A stretch of DNA of 64,000 nucleotides from Donghicola mangrovi (lineage in GTDB: Bacteria; Pseudomonadota; Alphaproteobacteria; Rhodobacterales; Rhodobacteraceae): the NCBI RefSeq assembly GCF_013377535.1, contig NZ_JABCJE010000005.1, positions 186,001 through 250,000 of the forward strand, given 5' to 3'. Both the position numbers and the translations under genes were made by a program. The notes below the pieces were generated by a model. The model was given only the letters and a program-made list of their open reading frames with translations. It was not told the DNA's origin and searched no databases. Each line of letters starts with the position of its first letter. The first letter of the stretch is position 1. Below are positions 17,663 through 26,169 of this stretch, one piece after another.

Positions 17663-17853
17663 ACTGGGGAAAATCCGGAGGGAATTATGGAAATGACGCA
17701 TCAGTGGGCCATTCCCCCGCATCCGGTCAATCACGCTATTCGTTAATCAGCTATGGACCCCCCTATTGGATATGTAAGAATAGAAAACGATACGAGGGTC
17801 AGTGCCGCGCCCTCATATTGGCCGTGTTGCGATTGGAATGGGTGTTTAGGATT

Positions 17854-18705
17854 ATGGAAAACCAAAGTTTTCAGCAGTCCGGAGGGATTCCGGAGGAATC
17901 CGGGATCGATCCAAACGTGGCCAAACTCTCTGTCTTCGCTATCGTTTCGGGCGCTCTTCGTGATGCGATCTGCCGCATGCACCATCCGGCGTTCCGTGTG
18001 GCGATGCTGATTGCGCCCTTGGTGCTGACGGTGGTGGGGCCATTCCGCTCGGACATCTATAATTTCTGGCACGCGCTGCTCTTGTGGGCGCTGGTGATCT
18101 GGGTGTCCACGGTGGTGGGCATGGTGAACCGCTCCTTGGTGGATCGGTTGCTCCCAAGGCTGAACTTCCTGATGCGCGGCGGGGTGTCGGCGGTGATCTT
18201 TGGCGCCTATCTGACGCCGATCATGCGGCTCTTCTCGGTCGGGTCCGGCATCATGCGAGAGGAATATTACCCCACCGACCTAGAGGTCTTTCTGACGGCT
18301 GCCTTGGGTAGCTTCAGCGTGGCTGCGGTGCGGTTCTATATCTTTCACGCGCCCGAGGCGCAGTCCGAACTGCCGTCCGCGCCCGCGCAGGCCCCGATCT
18401 TTGACCGGATCGCGGCGACGCGGTTCGACCAGATCATCCGCATGACCGTCGATGACCACTACGTGGAGATCGTCACTGATCTGGGGCAGGAGCGAATCCT
18501 GATGCGTTTCGCCGATGCCATCCGCGAGATGGGCGAGGGCAACGGGCTGCTGGTGCACCGCTCGCACTGGGTGAACCCGACCGCCGTGACCGGTTGCCGC
18601 CGCGAGGGGATCAAGGTGTTCCTGATGACCCGCGATGGCGCCGAAGTGCCGGTCAGCAAAACCTATCGCGAAAATGCGATCAGTGCCGGTCTGATCGAAG
18701 GTTAA
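17854..18705 (+). CDS. Membrane-anchored LytTR-type DNA-binding regulator
   Basis: A 283-residue protein with about four transmembrane segments in its first 160 residues and a LytTR DNA-binding domain in the last 100. LytTR marks are DDHYVEIVT, MRFADAIREM, VHRSHWVNP and VFLMTRDGAEVPVSKTYR. There is no receiver domain, so it is not a classical LytR/AlgR response regulator; it should bind DNA while held at the inner membrane, and the membrane part may sense a signal. The frame is open to 17602, but ATG 17854 with TAGGAT upstream fits best. It converges on pdeM with a 4-bp overlap. Confidence 0.8.
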   Translation: MENQSFQQSGGIPEESGIDPNVAKLSVFAIVSGALRDAICRMHHPAFRVAMLIAPLVLTVVGPFRSDIYNFWHALLLWALVIWVSTVVGMVNRSLVDRLLPRLNFLMRGGVSAVIFGAYLTPIMRLFSVGSGIMREEYYPTDLEVFLTAALGSFSVAAVRFYIFHAPEAQSELPSAPAQAPIFDRIAATRFDQIIRMTVDDHYVEIVTDLGQERILMRFADAIREMGEGNGLLVHRSHWVNPTAVTGCRREGIKVFLMTRDGAEVPVSKTYRENAISAGLIEG

Positions 18706-19370
18706 CGCACCTTGCCATAGGGCAGGGGGGTGATCTGTGGCCCCGTCAGCAGGGCCACCGCGCTTGCGTCCATCAGCCCCTTCAACACAGGGTCCGAGCA
18801 TTTCAGCCCACCCGTATAGGCCCCGAAGGCCGGCAGTATCACTCGATCCGCCGACCGCAAAAAGCAGGGCCGCGAAATGTGCCGCCCACGCAGGGTAATC
18901 GCGGCCTTTGGGTGGTAATGCCCCGAGATTTCGCCTTGCGCCCCCTGTTCCGCGATATGGCGAAAGGTCAGCGGCCCAAGGCGTAGTTCAGCCATATGTG
19001 TGCCCGCCAGGTCCAGCGGCGCAGGGTCGTGGTTCCCTTCGATCCAGATCCACTCGCGGCCCGCTTGCAGACGGAACAGCCAGTCGCGGTCCCGATTGGG
19101 CAGGGCCTCGCCCGCGGCCAGATCATCAAAGCTGTCCCCAAGGCAGACCACCGTCTTGGGTCGGGTCAGGTCAATCGCCTGTTCCAGACGGGTCAGGGTC
19201 GCGGCGGTTTCATAGGGAGGCAGCAAGGTGCCGCCGCGCCGTGCGATCCGCTCGCTTTTGCCCAAGTGCAGGTCGGATACGCACAGCAGGTCATGCGCGG
19301 GCCAAAACAGCGCGCCCGACGGCAGCGCCTCCAGTTCCGTTCCGCAAAAGGCAAAGGTCAGGATCGACAT
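18702..19370 (-). CDS. pdeM: Ligase-associated metallophosphoesterase PdeM
   Basis: A calcineurin-like phosphoesterase of about 222 residues. The dimetal motifs are visible: SDLHLGKSE (motif I), GDSFDD (motif II), GNHD (motif III) and GHYHPKA. PdeM-type proteins are named for their co-occurrence with a DNA-damage cassette of ATP-dependent ligase, exonuclease and DEXH helicase; the helicase lies directly upstream here. The frame opens at a GTG (19391), but ATG 19370 (MSILTFAF) matches the family N-terminus. No clear Shine-Dalgarno is seen for any start. Confidence 0.82.
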   Translation of the reverse strand: MSILTFAFCGTELEALPSGALFWPAHDLLCVSDLHLGKSERIARRGGTLLPPYETAATLTRLEQAIDLTRPKTVVCLGDSFDDLAAGEALPNRDRDWLFRLQAGREWIWIEGNHDPAPLDLAGTHMAELRLGPLTFRHIAEQGAQGEISGHYHPKAAITLRGRHISRPCFLRSADRVILPAFGAYTGGLKCSDPVLKGLMDASAVALLTGPQITPLPYGKVR

Positions 19371-19410
19371 GGGCGCACAAAGCATGAACACGCGCCCACG
19401 CGCAAGGGGG

Positions 19411-21819
19411 TCAGAGCGCGTTCAGACCGACCTCGGCCATCAACTCTGTAGCAGCGTCGGCCAGCAGGCGTTCTTGGCCTGCGCCTTCGACCGGCGTGCG
19501 TCCGTGTTCCAGGAACAGCGGCGCGGACAGGGGGGTGACCCGATCCAAGGTGACGTGGTCGATGTTGCCGTGAATGCGGGTGATCATCTCTTCGATCCGC
19601 GAGAAATCGACAAGGCCCCGTTCGGCCTCTTCGCGGGTGATCCGCAGCATCAGGTGGTCGGGGTCATAGCGGTGCAGAGTGTCGTACAGGATGTCGCTGC
19701 TGAACGTCGCCTGCCGCCCCGATTTGCGTTGACCCGCGTGGTTGCGGTCGATCAGACCGGCGATAATCGCGCTGGATTTGAACGTCCGTTTCATCACCGC
19801 ATTCCCCGCCAGCCAACTGTCCAGTCCGTCCCGCAGGGCGTGCAAGTCGAAAAGGGGGGCGGGGTCACGCAGGGGCTCCAGCCCCCAGATCAGCGTGGCG
19901 TAGTCGGTGGCGACGAACCCCAAGGGGGCAAGGTGCAGCTCCTCCATCCGCTTGGTCAACAAGAGGCCAAGGGTCTGCTGCGCGTTCCGCCCTGCAAAGC
20001 CGTAGACGCAGGTGTAATGGCGGGCATCACGGGGGAAGCTCTCGATCAGCAGGCGGCCGGGTTCGGGCAGGCGGCTGACCTCTCGCTGCAGGTGCAGCCA
20101 TTGGGCGGTGTGGGTTGGCAGGTCCGGCCAGTCGCGGCGCTGGAACATGCGCAGGATGCGTTGGCTTAGCTGGGTCGAGGTCGCGAATTTGGTCCCATTA
20201 AAAGTCGCGATCTTGGGTTCCTTGTCGGCGCGGCGGGTGACTTCGACGGTCATCTCGCGCAGGCCCTCGTAGCGGACAATCTGCCCGCCGATCAGGAAGG
20301 TGTCGCCGGGGGTCAACTGCGCGGCAAAGCCTTCTTCGATCTCGCCCAAGGGGGCGCCGCCGCGGCCTTTGAACCGGACCTTCAGGGTGTCGGGGTCCAT
20401 GATCGTGCCGATGTTCATGCGGATTTGGCGGGTGGCACGGGGGTCGCGCAACTGCCACATGCCGTCGGGTCTCTGCATCAGGCGCTGCCATTTGTCGTAG
20501 GCGCGCAGGGCATAGCCGCCGGTCGCCACAAAATCGAGGCAATCGTCGAATTCAGCGCGGGTCAGGTCGGCATAGGGGCCAACGGTGCGGATTTCGTGCA
20601 GCAGGTCCATGGCATCGAACGGACCGGCGCAGGCGCGGATCAGGATGTGCTGGCACAGGACATCCTTGGGGCCCCGCTGGCGGGTTTCGCCGTCCAGATC
20701 GTGGTCCTTGACCGCTTCCAAGGCGGCGTGGCATTCGACCACCTCGAACCTATTCGCGGGCACCAGCAGCGCCTTGGACGGGGCAATGTAACGGTGATTG
20801 GCGCGGCCGATCCGTTGGACCAAACGCTTAACGTTCTTGGGCGCGCCGACCTGAATGACCAAATCCACGTCCCCCCAATCGATTCCCAGATCGAGGCTAC
20901 CTGTACACACGATTGCCCGCAGTTGCCCGTCCACCATCGCTTGTTCGACCCGCTCGCGCTGCTCGCGCGACAGGCTGCCGTGGTGGATGCCGATCGGCAG
21001 GCTGTCCTCGTTCGCGAGCCAGAGGTGATGAAAGAAAATCTCGGCCTGCGCGCGGGTGTTGTGAAAGATCAGCGTGGTTTTGTGCTGCTTGACTTGCTCG
21101 AGCACGGCAGGGATCGCATAGCGCCCGCCGCCGCCGGACCAAGGGGGGGCTTCGGTGGTTTCCAGCATCCGAATGTCGGGATCGGGGCCGGGGTCAGCTA
21201 GAACGACCTCGCACGGGTCGGGGTGCTTGGCCAGCATGCGCGCAATCGCGGCGGGGTCGTCCACGGTGGCGGACAGGCCTACTCGGTGCATGTCGGGGCA
21301 AAGGGTCTGCAAGCGGGACACGGCCAGCGTCAACTGATCGCCGCGCTTGGATTCCTCCAAAGCGTGGATTTCGTCGATGATCACCCGTTTGAGGCCCGCG
21401 AACATGCGCGGCGCATCTTCGTAGCTGGTCAAGAGCGCGAGGCTCTCGGGCGTGGTCAGCAGAATATGGGGTGGGTCGGCGCGCTGGCGGCGCTTGCGGG
21501 TGGCAGAGGTGTCGCCTGTGCGATCCTCCACCCTGATCGGCAGGCCCATCTCGGCAATCGGGCGTTCCAGATTGCGGCGGATGTCGCTGGCGAGCGCCTT
21601 CAGGGGCGAGATGTAGAGGGTGTGCAGACCATCATGCGCACCCTCGGCCAGATCGGCGAGGGTAGGCAGGAAACCGGCCAAGGTTTTGCCCCCACCGGTC
21701 GGTGCGATCAGCAGCAGGGACGGCGCATCGGACCGATCCAGCATGTCCTGCTGATGCGGGTGGATGGACCAACCGCGAGTGTCGAACCAGTTTTTCAGGA
21801 TGGGGGGCAGTGCTCTCAT
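19411..21819 (-). CDS. Ligase-associated DEXH-box helicase (Lhr-like)
   Basis: An 802-residue superfamily 2 helicase. Motifs in order: Q-motif region IHPHQQDML, Walker A APTGGGKTLAG, SPLKALA, TTPESLALL, DEXH box as IDEIHALEE, LSATV (motif III), then the second RecA domain (FHNTRAQAE, TGSLDLGID, QRIGRANHR) and a long C-terminal Lhr-type part. It fits the ligase-associated Lhr-like family, which unwinds nucleic acid in a DNA repair role still poorly defined. pdeM follows after about 40 bp. The ligase and exonuclease partners are not in the window. Confidence 0.88.
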   Translation of the reverse strand: MRALPPILKNWFDTRGWSIHPHQQDMLDRSDAPSLLLIAPTGGGKTLAGFLPTLADLAEGAHDGLHTLYISPLKALASDIRRNLERPIAEMGLPIRVEDRTGDTSATRKRRQRADPPHILLTTPESLALLTSYEDAPRMFAGLKRVIIDEIHALEESKRGDQLTLAVSRLQTLCPDMHRVGLSATVDDPAAIARMLAKHPDPCEVVLADPGPDPDIRMLETTEAPPWSGGGGRYAIPAVLEQVKQHKTTLIFHNTRAQAEIFFHHLWLANEDSLPIGIHHGSLSREQRERVEQAMVDGQLRAIVCTGSLDLGIDWGDVDLVIQVGAPKNVKRLVQRIGRANHRYIAPSKALLVPANRFEVVECHAALEAVKDHDLDGETRQRGPKDVLCQHILIRACAGPFDAMDLLHEIRTVGPYADLTRAEFDDCLDFVATGGYALRAYDKWQRLMQRPDGMWQLRDPRATRQIRMNIGTIMDPDTLKVRFKGRGGAPLGEIEEGFAAQLTPGDTFLIGGQIVRYEGLREMTVEVTRRADKEPKIATFNGTKFATSTQLSQRILRMFQRRDWPDLPTHTAQWLHLQREVSRLPEPGRLLIESFPRDARHYTCVYGFAGRNAQQTLGLLLTKRMEELHLAPLGFVATDYATLIWGLEPLRDPAPLFDLHALRDGLDSWLAGNAVMKRTFKSSAIIAGLIDRNHAGQRKSGRQATFSSDILYDTLHRYDPDHLMLRITREEAERGLVDFSRIEEMITRIHGNIDHVTLDRVTPLSAPLFLEHGRTPVEGAGQERLLADAATELMAEVGLNAL

Positions 21820-21851
21820 GACTTGAGCATATGGGGCGCGGCGGGGGCGGG

Positions 21852-21873
21852 AAAAGGCCCGACACGCGGGCCT
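21852..21873 (-). terminator. Intrinsic terminator at the end of the Tad locus
   Basis: On the minus strand a 7-bp stem (AGGCCCG/CGGGCCT, loop of 5) is followed by TTTT. It lies 10 nt past the stop of the AAA+ ATPase gene and ends the long pilus transcript before the helicase gene. Confidence 0.7.
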
Positions 21874-21882
21874 GATCCAGAA

Positions 21883-23199
21883 TTATCGAACGATGACCTC
21901 GTCCTTGACGAACATGTTGGCCCACGCGCGGTCAATCAGCTCGGGCGTCATCTGATAGGGGATACCCTCGAACTCGCAGATCGCGATCATCTGGTCGATC
22001 AGGAACACCGGCTGGTAGTTCGCGTAGATGTTGTCGATCGTCGGATACTTTTTCTTCAGCAGGTGCAGCAGGGATTTTTCATCCAGCGGCATCTTCTTTT
22101 TCCGCGCGATCAGGGCAAAGATTTTCAGGAAGTCCGCCTGATCCGGCCCGTCGATTTTGATCTTGAAGAAGATCCGGCGCAGGGCCGCTTTGTCGAAGAT
22201 GTCGTTCGGGTGGAAGTTGGTCGAGAAAATGACCAGTGTGTCAAAAGGCACCTCGAATTTCTCGCCCGACTGGAGAGCGAGGATGTCCTTGCCCTCTTCC
22301 AAGGGAACGATCCAGCGGTTGATCAGTGCCTGCGGCGGGTCGGCTTGGCGGCCAAGGTCGTCCACGATGAATACGCCGCCGGTGGACTTCAGCTGCAAGG
22401 GCGCCTGATAGGTCCGCGCGTTCGGGTTGTAGACCAGATCGAGCATGTCCAAAGTCAACTCGCCGCCTGTAATCACGGTCGGGCGTTCGCAGCGCACATA
22501 GCGGGTGTCGAACCGGCCAGTGGTGCGGCGCAGGGCGGTGGGGCTGTCCTCTTCTTCGGCGACGGCGGTGTGCACAATGGGGTCGTACACGGTGATCACC
22601 TGACCGGAATATTCGATGGCGCGGGGCACATAGATCTTGTCCCCCAGCGCATCGCGAATCCCGTTCGAGATCGATGATTTCCCGTTCCCCGGCGGGCCAT
22701 ACATCAGGATCGAGCGGCCAGACGTGACCGCAGGCCCCAGTTGGTCGATCAGCGTGGGGGGCAGGATCAGGTGGCCCATCGCCGACAATAACTGCTGTCG
22801 GGTGATCTTCATGTTGCGGACGGATTGGCGCTTGACCTGCTGGGCATAGACGCCCATCGGCACGGGCATCGCGCCGTAATATTCCGACTGGGACAGGGCG
22901 TCCTGCGCACGGGCCTTGCCCGCGTCGGTCAGCTGATAGCCCATTTCGTTGCTGCTGGTCGCGCTCAGGGTGCCGGTCGCCTCGAGCAGGCGCTGGCCGC
23001 GGGCCAGATCGACCAGCTCTTGGGTCACGGGGATCGGCAGGCAGATGGCGCGAGACAGGTCGCTGACCATATCGAGGTTCATGCGGAACATGGTCTTCAG
23101 CAGGATGTCCCGCATCATGACCATGCTCAGCTGCATCTCTTCCAGACGGCGCGGCGCCGGGGGCGGTTCTACTCCGCCCTGACCAAGCTCGTGGCTCAT
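21883..23199 (-). CDS. AAA+ ATPase at the end of the Tad locus
   Basis: A 438-residue soluble ATPase not found among the canonical Tad/Cpa proteins. The N-terminal part (about 1-150) is helical and could include a winged-helix-like segment (YQLTDAGKARAQ). The AAA+ core has Walker A GPPGNGKSS at about 168-176, Walker B VFIVDDLG at about 276-283, and a sensor-I-like FSTNFHP. ATG 23199 is chosen because AAGGAA sits six bases upstream and it starts 10 nt after the cpaA stop; an upstream in-frame ATG at 23229 would overlap cpaA. Tight spacing places it in the Tad operon, so a role in pilus assembly or its control is inferred. Confidence 0.7.
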   Translation of the reverse strand: MSHELGQGGVEPPPAPRRLEEMQLSMVMMRDILLKTMFRMNLDMVSDLSRAICLPIPVTQELVDLARGQRLLEATGTLSATSSNEMGYQLTDAGKARAQDALSQSEYYGAMPVPMGVYAQQVKRQSVRNMKITRQQLLSAMGHLILPPTLIDQLGPAVTSGRSILMYGPPGNGKSSISNGIRDALGDKIYVPRAIEYSGQVITVYDPIVHTAVAEEEDSPTALRRTTGRFDTRYVRCERPTVITGGELTLDMLDLVYNPNARTYQAPLQLKSTGGVFIVDDLGRQADPPQALINRWIVPLEEGKDILALQSGEKFEVPFDTLVIFSTNFHPNDIFDKAALRRIFFKIKIDGPDQADFLKIFALIARKKKMPLDEKSLLHLLKKKYPTIDNIYANYQPVFLIDQMIAICEFEGIPYQMTPELIDRAWANMFVKDEVIVR

Positions 23200-23209
23200 G
23201 TCCGGTTCC

Positions 23210-23704
23210 TTAGGCTGCGCCAAGGGCACGCAGGCCCAGATAGGTCAGCAGGGTCAGCGCCAGCGGCACACCCATGGGGAATTCGCGGCGGCGTTCCCAG
23301 CTTTCCCAATGGGCGGTCACGGTGCTGAGCGGGGTGGCGCGCGCAATGCGGTGCAGGATGAAGGTCACGATGATCATCGGAGCCATGATCGCCCCCAGAA
23401 AGATCGCATCCCCCAGCGGCACGAACGGCGCGGCGGCGGCCAGAAACTTGGCATCGCCTGCGCCCATCACGCCGCCTGCGTTCATCGCCATGCCCGCAAA
23501 CAGCATCACGACCGCATGGCTGAAGCGCCACGCATAGTCATCCATCGGCAGGACAAACGGCCCGACAATCGCATAGAGCGCCAAAGTCGCCAGAACGACC
23601 TTGTTCGGGATTTTCATGGTTGCCAGATCGCTCCAGATCACAAAGAGGCAGACGGGCAAAAGGGTGACAAAGAAACAAAGCGCCTGAAAAGTGTCTAGGG
23701 GCAT
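23210..23704 (-). CDS. cpaA: Prepilin peptidase CpaA/TadV
   Basis: A 164-residue aspartic membrane protease (family A24) that cleaves Flp-type prepilins. The two catalytic aspartates are visible: D26 in WSDLATMKIPN and D84 in the GAGDAKF (GxGD) motif, separated by hydrophobic helices. The N-terminal methyltransferase domain of PilD is absent, as expected for the short TadV/CpaA form. ATG 23704 has AAGGA eight bases upstream and lies 10 nt after the stop of the preceding TPR gene; the longer frame to 23740 would overlap that gene. Confidence 0.88.
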   Translation of the reverse strand: MPLDTFQALCFFVTLLPVCLFVIWSDLATMKIPNKVVLATLALYAIVGPFVLPMDDYAWRFSHAVVMLFAGMAMNAGGVMGAGDAKFLAAAAPFVPLGDAIFLGAIMAPMIIVTFILHRIARATPLSTVTAHWESWERRREFPMGVPLALTLLTYLGLRALGAA

Positions 23705-23714
23705 CACTGGGTCC

Positions 23715-24569
23715 TTAACCGTTCTTTCCTTCAAGAGCACGGAGGCTGCGGGTCGCTTCCTCGAAGTGCTGGGGACTGGTGGCGATCGCTTCTTTCAGCA
23801 GGGCCTGTCCGGTTTTCACGTCACCCTGTTTGATCGCGGTCAGGGCCAGCGTGTGCAGCAGCTTGGCCCGTTCGGTCTGGTCCATCGGAACGACGGGCAG
23901 GGTGTAGTTGCGCTGTGCGCCGCGGGCCAGAACAAGGTTGTTCTTGGCGGTAAAGACGTTCGGGTCCTGACGGATGGAATCGGTCAGCAGACGCTCGGCG
24001 CCTTTGAAATCGCCGCGGGTCAGTTTGGAATAGCCCCAGTTGTTCAGCACTCCCGCAGGGGTCAGCGTCAGGCCCAGAGCGGTCTCGTAAAAGGCGTCGG
24101 CCTTTTTCCAGTCCTTGGCCGCATCCGCCGAGATTGCCTCGAGGCGGTAGCGTTTGAAGGTCTCGAACGTGGGGGGGATGGTGTTCAAAGTCTCGCGGGC
24201 GCCGTCGAAATCGTTGGCGCGGATCTGGGCATCGGCCAGCTCGACGCGGTCGTCATTGGTCGCGCCTTCCATGGCGATCACCTTGCGCCATTCGGGGATG
24301 GCTTCGGTCGGGCGTTGGGCGCGCACAAGTGATGCAGCCAAGCCACGCTTCAGGTCGATCCGGTCGGGTTTTTCGTTGGTCGAGCGGCGGAAGTAGCTGA
24401 CCGCCTCGTTCGGATCGGCCACCGTCAGCATCACGTCGCTGAGGTTGGTTTCGTCGATCACGTTCACGTCTTGGAGCCGCCTGTCCACACGGCTCTGGTC
24501 GTTCGCGCCACATGCTGACAGAACCAAAGTCCCGCCAATACAAAGAGATACAATAAACCGATGGCGCAT
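23715..24569 (-). CDS. TPR-repeat lipoprotein of the Tad locus
   Basis: A 284-residue protein with a lipoprotein signal peptide (lipobox LSAC, Cys at about 20) followed by several tetratricopeptide-like helical pairs (for example NEAVSYFRRSTNEKPD, ADAFYETALGLTLTPAGVLNNWGYSKLTRGDF). It should be anchored in the inner leaflet of the outer membrane or the periplasm and is a second TadD-type pilotin/assembly factor beside the next gene. AGAGGA precedes the ATG. It sits between the other TPR gene and cpaA, all closely spaced. Confidence 0.78.
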   Translation of the reverse strand: MRHRFIVSLCIGGTLVLSACGANDQSRVDRRLQDVNVIDETNLSDVMLTVADPNEAVSYFRRSTNEKPDRIDLKRGLAASLVRAQRPTEAIPEWRKVIAMEGATNDDRVELADAQIRANDFDGARETLNTIPPTFETFKRYRLEAISADAAKDWKKADAFYETALGLTLTPAGVLNNWGYSKLTRGDFKGAERLLTDSIRQDPNVFTAKNNLVLARGAQRNYTLPVVPMDQTERAKLLHTLALTAIKQGDVKTGQALLKEAIATSPQHFEEATRSLRALEGKNG

Positions 24570-24596
24570 TTTCTGCGTCCTCTTACTGCTGCTGCC

Positions 24597-25151
24597 TCAT
24601 TCTGGTGTCGTTTTGAGAAGGTACTCTCCGGTCCCTTGCCGCACCAATTTGTAAGTATTTTCTTCTTCAACATACTGCGAGTTCTCGAATTTTGCGAGAG
24701 CTAAGCGCAGGTTGTCGCGGATTTCGTCACTGTCCCCGTTCGACAAGGCGTAAGCCTTACGAAAGACCTGAACCGCTTCGGGGGTGCGGCCAGCTTCCAT
24801 CAGGACCACGCCAAGGTTGTTCCACGCGGCGGGGCTGTTTTCATCTTCGGCCACGGCGCGGCGCAGCAGGGTTTCCGCCTGACCCAAACGCCCGAGCCGC
24901 AGGTTGGCGGACCCCAGCGAACTAAGGACAACGGCGGTCATCCCTTGGGTCGCGGCAGCGCGGGTAAAGGCCTGTAGGGCCAGCTCGTTTTCCCCCGCAT
25001 CCATCAGCCGTTCGCCCACCAAGATCTGGTCAACGGGTTCGGCCGAATAGTCGGTCGCGGGGGCATAGGGGTTGTCCGGCAACTGGTCCGATGGGCCCAT
25101 GCACGCCGCCAGCGAAGTCATCAGAAGAATGCCTGTCGCCCAACGTACCAT
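24597..25151 (-). CDS. tadD: TPR lipoprotein TadD
   Basis: A 184-residue lipoprotein (lipobox LAAC, Cys near 17) with TPR units such as AWNNLGVVLMEAGRTPEAVQVFRKAY. TadD proteins are needed for correct placement and stability of the RcpA/CpaC secretin ring, in the manner of pilotins. It follows tadC with a gap of 57 bp and precedes the longer TPR gene by 27 bp. It is the shorter of the two and closer to the usual TadD length. Confidence 0.8.
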   Translation of the reverse strand: MVRWATGILLMTSLAACMGPSDQLPDNPYAPATDYSAEPVDQILVGERLMDAGENELALQAFTRAAATQGMTAVVLSSLGSANLRLGRLGQAETLLRRAVAEDENSPAAWNNLGVVLMEAGRTPEAVQVFRKAYALSNGDSDEIRDNLRLALAKFENSQYVEEENTYKLVRQGTGEYLLKTTPE

Positions 25152-25208
25152 GGTTTGCGGTCCCCGTATCTCATCCCGATCAGATCGGATTTTGCGTTAG
25201 ACCTGTTG

Positions 25209-26162
25209 TTATTTCATATTCGCGAACATCTCAACGATACCGTAGAGCGACGGCCCGATCAGGATCAGAATGAGAGGCGGCACAGTCAGGCCCATGGTCG
25301 CCAGCGTCATCTTGGTGGGCAGGGTGTTGGCCTTTTCCTCGGCGCGCATGACGCGCTTGTCGCGCATCTCTTCGGCATAGACGCGCAGCGCATCGGTGAT
25401 CGGCGTACCAAAGGTGGCCGACTGGATCAGCACCGTCACAAAGCTCGAGATGTCCTGAACACCGGCCCGTTCCGATAGATCGCGCAGAACGACGGCCTTG
25501 TCCTTGCCTGCCTTCATCTCGTGGGCGACGACCTCGAATTCCTCGGACAGGGCGGGGTAGCCATCGCGGCTTTCTTTGGCGACGCGGATGATCGACTGGT
25601 CCATCGACTGGCCGGCTTCAACGCAGACCAGCATCATGTCGAGCGCGTCAGGGAACCCTTCGAGGATCGCCTTCTTGCGCTCTTCGGAGCGTTTGTTGAC
25701 CCAATAGCGCGGACCCATATAGCCGACCACACCGGGGGCGAGGGTATAGAGAACCAGCTGCTGGGTGGTCAGCGGCGCCACCGAGTTCTGGATGAACGCA
25801 TAGATCAGGCCGACGGCCAGCAGACCCAGACCCAGCGTCATCTGGGCAAAGTAGAACCAGCGCACCGCGTTGCGCGACCGGTATCCAGCCTGCAGCAGCT
25901 TCAGCTTGATGGACGAGAATTCCTTTTCGTCCTGAGGCTCAAGGAAATGCGAGAACTTCTCGAGCTTGTCCTGACCGGCGTCCTGACGCAGACGCTTCTC
26001 GCGGCTTTGGGCGGGGGCGGCCGTGGCGGATTGCAGCTTTTTCAGGGGGTCGGCCGGTTGCAGCAGGAACATCCCCGCCGCCACCGCAATCAGGATCAGG
26101 CCCAGAACGCCCGCTAGAATGATCGGCCCCATCGGGCCAAGGATTTCGGTGATCATATCCAT
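25209..26162 (-). CDS. tadC: Tad inner-membrane platform protein TadC
   Basis: A 317-residue integral membrane protein of the type II secretion system F (GspF) superfamily. It has an N-terminal hydrophobic helix, a cytoplasmic helical domain carrying the GspF pattern (EGFPDALDMMLVCVEAGQSMDQ, then RVAKES, VLRDLSERAGV) and C-terminal transmembrane helices. With TadB it forms the base that couples the CpaF motor to pilin assembly. It starts 7 nt after the tadB stop with GAGG upstream. Confidence 0.9.
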   Translation of the reverse strand: MDMITEILGPMGPIILAGVLGLILIAVAAGMFLLQPADPLKKLQSATAAPAQSREKRLRQDAGQDKLEKFSHFLEPQDEKEFSSIKLKLLQAGYRSRNAVRWFYFAQMTLGLGLLAVGLIYAFIQNSVAPLTTQQLVLYTLAPGVVGYMGPRYWVNKRSEERKKAILEGFPDALDMMLVCVEAGQSMDQSIIRVAKESRDGYPALSEEFEVVAHEMKAGKDKAVVLRDLSERAGVQDISSFVTVLIQSATFGTPITDALRVYAEEMRDKRVMRAEEKANTLPTKMTLATMGLTVPPLILILIGPSLYGIVEMFANMK

Positions 26163-26169
26163 GACGGCC

